64,000 bases of DNA from Lamprobacter modestohalophilus. GTDB taxonomy: Bacteria; Pseudomonadota; Gammaproteobacteria; Chromatiales; Chromatiaceae. A program made the position numbers and the translations under genes. Below, in pieces: positions 62,112-64,000 of this stretch (position 1 is the stretch's first letter; every line of letters begins with the position of its first letter). The notes under the pieces are model-generated. The model had not been told where the DNA came from. It saw only the letters and a list, made by a program, of their open reading frames with translations, and did not search any database. Where the stretch lies: positions 81,290 through 145,289 of the forward strand of contig NZ_NRRY01000007.1 of assembly GCF_016583905.1 (NCBI RefSeq), read 5' to 3'.

Positions 62112-62397
62112 ATGCTGCTTCTCGCGCTTGCATCCCTTCTAGCCAATTCTCCTCTCCATGCCGAAACTTTCCTTAGGCGTGCTACACCCACGTTAGGCTA
62201 GGTATTGAACCAGGCGATGATCAAGGCCGATAACGCTTACCCAAAATTTGATTGAAAAAAACACCACCATCTCCACCGATACCTTTTCTGGTGGCCCTGG
62301 AGGTGGGGTCGCGATCTTGAACTATTTCGGCTTGTCGGGTGATGAAATAGATTTTTCGGTCACAATCACAAACAATATATTTCGCGAAGTAGTCGTT
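62112..62397 (+). pseudogene. Remnant of a secreted beta-helix-type protein
   Basis: A signal peptide-like start MLLLALASLLANSPLHAETF (62112) runs into a stop at 62201. A different frame from 62248 reads NTTISTDTFSGGPGGGVAIL, then DFSVTITNNIF, the repeat style of right-handed beta-helix surface proteins, and is cut off at about 62397 where the IS66-type fragment begins. Two frames and an abrupt end mark it as decayed. Assignment to one original gene is inference. Confidence 0.5.
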
Positions 62398-62625
62398 CAG
62401 ACACCCGCCATTGGAGCCGGCAACGCTGGAGCCGTGCGGCCAGCGCGTCGCTCAGTGATGACGGCGGCCAGATAGGGCCAAGGCAGATGCCCGCGTTTGC
62501 GGCAGGTTTCGATCACGCTGGCCAGCAAGGTGAAGGTGCGTGACCCGGCCTCGTTGCGCGTTCCCATCATGATGCGGCGGGCAATGACCCAGTGGCGCAG
62601 GGCTTGCTCAGCGGCATTATGCCGC
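62397..62625 (-). pseudogene. IS66-family transposase, C-terminal fragment
   Basis: The minus-strand frame reads NAAEQALRHWVIARRIMMGT, then TFTLLASVIETCRKRGHLPW and PYLAAV, a typical C-terminus of IS66-type transposases (normally about 500 aa; only about 75 remain). The N-terminal side is cut at the palindrome GCGGCATTATGCCGC (62611-62625), which starts the recombinase element. The missing part may lie beyond the right edge of the window. Confidence 0.78.
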
Positions 62626-62704
62626 ATCCTCGGTTATGCCGCATGGCGCGCCGCGTCTGGCATGGCTCGCGCCTTTTCGGCTTTACCTGTTCGGCATAAT
62701 GCCG
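62611..62704. repeat. Palindromic TTATGCCG repeats at element edge
   Basis: Two odd-length palindromes, GCGGCATTATGCCGC (62611-62625) and CGGCATAATGCCG (62692-62704), with an extra direct TTATGCCGCAT at 62634-62644. The TTATGCCG core thus appears in both orientations at the boundary. Confidence 0.8.
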
Positions 62705-62750
62705 TCGGCTCTCAGGTCTGGCAACACCGCCAGATCTGTGGAGAGACGCT

Positions 62751-63977
62751 ATGTCCGAGCAGCACTTTGCCTCTGGGCCTTCTTGCTGTGAGCCCGATCT
62801 TGATCACCATCTTGAGGCGTTCCTTTCCGGCCTCACCCAAGCCGGATATGCCGAGAACACCCGGCGCGGCAAGGCGCGCCGGATTGTGCCGTTTATACAA
62901 TGGACCCACACGTCGGGGATTCGCCTGTGTGAGGTTGACGACCTCGATGCCTGTATCGATGCCTTCTTGGCGAGTCCCGGTCGTCGTCTTTACAAGCATC
63001 GCAGCGCATTGCAGGCGTTCCTAGCCTATCTGCGTGAGGCGAAGGTTCTGCCGCCACGCCCGATGGAACGATCGACGGCGGACGCGCTGCGCCACAGCTA
63101 CCTTGAGCATCTGCAGTCCCAGCAAGGACTCAGCGCTCACTCGATCGCGGCTTACGCGGTCAGTGTGCGCGGTTTTATCGAAGCCATGCACCTGCCCGAA
63201 GAGGCCGCAGACCTGGATGCGCGCGCGATCCAGCGCTACCTGCTCACGCTCAGCCCGGAGCATGCCGTTGCCACCGTGAAAGTGTATGCCGCCGGGCTGC
63301 GCTCGTTTCTGCGTTTCTGCCTTCTGAAAGGTCTCATCAGCCGCGATCTTTCAACCGCTTTGCCCTGCATCGGACGCTGCCAGCCCAAGCCCATGCCGCC
63401 GATCCTGAGCGATGAGGATATCGAGCGCGTGCTGGCGACGGTTGATCGCTCGTCTCTGCGCGGCTGTCGGGAGTTTGCCGTCTTGCAACTCTTGGCGCGT
63501 TTGGGCTTACGCGCGAGTGAGGTCCTCGCGCTGCGCTTGGAGGATGTGCACTGGGAGCAAGGCGAACTTCTGGTGCGTGGCAAAGGTGCCCAGTTCGATC
63601 GCCTGCCATTGCTCCAAGACGTCGGCGAAGCGATCGTGCAGTACCTGCGTGTCGCCCGAGGCCACAGTGACTCGCGCCAGCTCTTTTTGAGCCGCCAGGC
63701 GCCGCGGATCGGTTTGCAGGATCCCTCGACGGTCAGCGCGATCGCCCATCGCGCGCTTGAGCGTGCCGGGCTGCTGCCCAGAGGTCGTGTCGGTGCACAC
63801 ATCTTTCGCTATAGCCTGGCCACACGGATGCTGCGCCACGGCGCCTCCTTGAGCGAGATCGCTGAAGTCTTACGCCACCGCTGCATCGCGACCACCCAAG
63901 GGTATGCCAACGTCGATCTTGAGCGACTGCGTGACGTCGCCCAAGCCTGGCCGGGCAAGCAGGAGGTGGTCCAATGA
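62751..63977 (+). CDS. Tyrosine recombinase (RitA-like)
   Basis: A 408-aa site-specific recombinase. The N-terminal core-binding part has two SAM-like units; the catalytic domain begins near residue 215 with GLRASEVLALRLEDV (first Arg), continues with AHIFRYSLATRML (His-x-x-Arg), LRHRCIATTQGYANVD (His and nucleophile Tyr). The tail LRDVAQAWPGK resembles RIT-type recombinases. Start at ATG 62751; no strong ribosome binding site. Its stop overlaps the next gene by 4 bp. Confidence 0.88.
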   Translation: MSEQHFASGPSCCEPDLDHHLEAFLSGLTQAGYAENTRRGKARRIVPFIQWTHTSGIRLCEVDDLDACIDAFLASPGRRLYKHRSALQAFLAYLREAKVLPPRPMERSTADALRHSYLEHLQSQQGLSAHSIAAYAVSVRGFIEAMHLPEEAADLDARAIQRYLLTLSPEHAVATVKVYAAGLRSFLRFCLLKGLISRDLSTALPCIGRCQPKPMPPILSDEDIERVLATVDRSSLRGCREFAVLQLLARLGLRASEVLALRLEDVHWEQGELLVRGKGAQFDRLPLLQDVGEAIVQYLRVARGHSDSRQLFLSRQAPRIGLQDPSTVSAIAHRALERAGLLPRGRVGAHIFRYSLATRMLRHGASLSEIAEVLRHRCIATTQGYANVDLERLRDVAQAWPGKQEVVQ

Positions 63978-64000
63978 CCGATCTGCACACCGCTCTTGGT
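63974..64000 (+). CDS. Start of a second gene (possible RitB recombinase), cut by window edge
   Basis: ATG at 63974 overlaps the recombinase TGA by 4 bp (ATGA) and an AGGAGG site lies 7 bases upstream. Only MTDLHTALG is in the window. In RIT elements the second recombinase begins in this way; nothing more can be said from nine residues. Confidence 0.5.

Larger units (their letters stand above)
62611..64000 (+). mobile_element. Left end of a RIT-type (recombinase-in-trio) element
   Basis: A tyrosine recombinase gene overlapped by the start of a second gene is the arrangement of RIT elements, which carry three tandem recombinases. At the left edge TTATGCCGCAT occurs twice in direct orientation (62617-62627, 62634-62644) and CGGCATAATGCCG (62692-62704) inverted, suitable as terminal recombinase sites. 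It interrupts an IS66-type transposase. The right end lies outside. Confidence 0.65.

Overview
The window is a high-GC chromosomal segment of a gammaproteobacterium. The gene order of the spc/alpha ribosomal operons, the his-tat linkage, the rplU-rpmA-obgE-proB operon and family-level protein resemblance fit a purple sulfur bacterium of the Chromatiaceae/Chromatiales. This is inferred from gene content and order; no photosynthesis gene lies in the window, so the lifestyle is not shown directly.

Layout: 1-5.3 kb, end of the spc operon and the alpha operon (rpmD, rplO, secY, rpmJ, rpsM, rpsK, rpsD, rpoA, rplQ) closed by a hairpin terminator. 5.4-7.7 kb, a SAM hydroxide adenosyltransferase-like gene, pip and dtd. 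7.8-9.9 kb, a reduced histidine cluster (hisB, hisA, hisE) in which hisH, hisF and hisI are missing from their usual places. 10.1-12.2 kb, tatABC with an unusually long TatC. 12.2-13.9 kb, a CysB-like LysR regulator and dcd. 14.0-20.2 kb, a six-gene leftward operon: carbamoyltransferase, SxtJ-like and DUF5989 membrane proteins, PAP2 phosphatase, lipoprotein and a GT39-type glycosyltransferase. 20.5-32.4 kb, cell-surface polysaccharide/LPS genes: an SGNH hydrolase, asparagine synthase, four GT4 glycosyltransferases, an O-antigen ligase fused to a heptosyltransferase, and waaA (Kdo transferase). Together 14-32 kb reads as one envelope-glycan region.

32.6-37.3 kb, isochorismatase-like hydrolase, rhodanese, Pcm-like methyltransferase, then proB-obgE-rpmA-rplU. 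37.7-38.9 kb, ispB and tRNA-Pro(CGG). 38.9-39.8 kb, a DUF433/DUF5615 toxin-antitoxin pair. 39.8-47.3 kb, DUF455 protein, a small membrane protein, tsaB, a large SNF2 helicase and a Uma2-type nuclease-fold protein. 47.4-52.8 kb, a DinG/YoaA-type helicase, a TPR lipoprotein and PBP1b. 53-54.7 kb, an ABC-2 exporter. 54.9-61.2 kb, small uncharacterised genes, mtaB, a double-CDGSH iron-sulfur protein, xthA and a histidine phosphatase. 61.4 kb, tRNA-Ser(CGA); beyond it coding density collapses into gene remnants, an IS66-type transposase fragment and the left end of what looks like a three-recombinase (RIT) element that runs off the window.

A theme across the window is short tandem duplication: hexamer, 12-14 bp, 19 bp and 42 bp repeats occur both between genes and inside protein linkers (TsaB, PAP2, GT39, the ligase/heptosyltransferase fusion, the dcd 3' end). 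The less ordinary points are the ligase-heptosyltransferase fusion, the carbamoyltransferase/PAP2/GT39 operon, the gapped his cluster, the extended TatC, the AT-rich codon patch in dcd and the nested mobile elements at the right edge.
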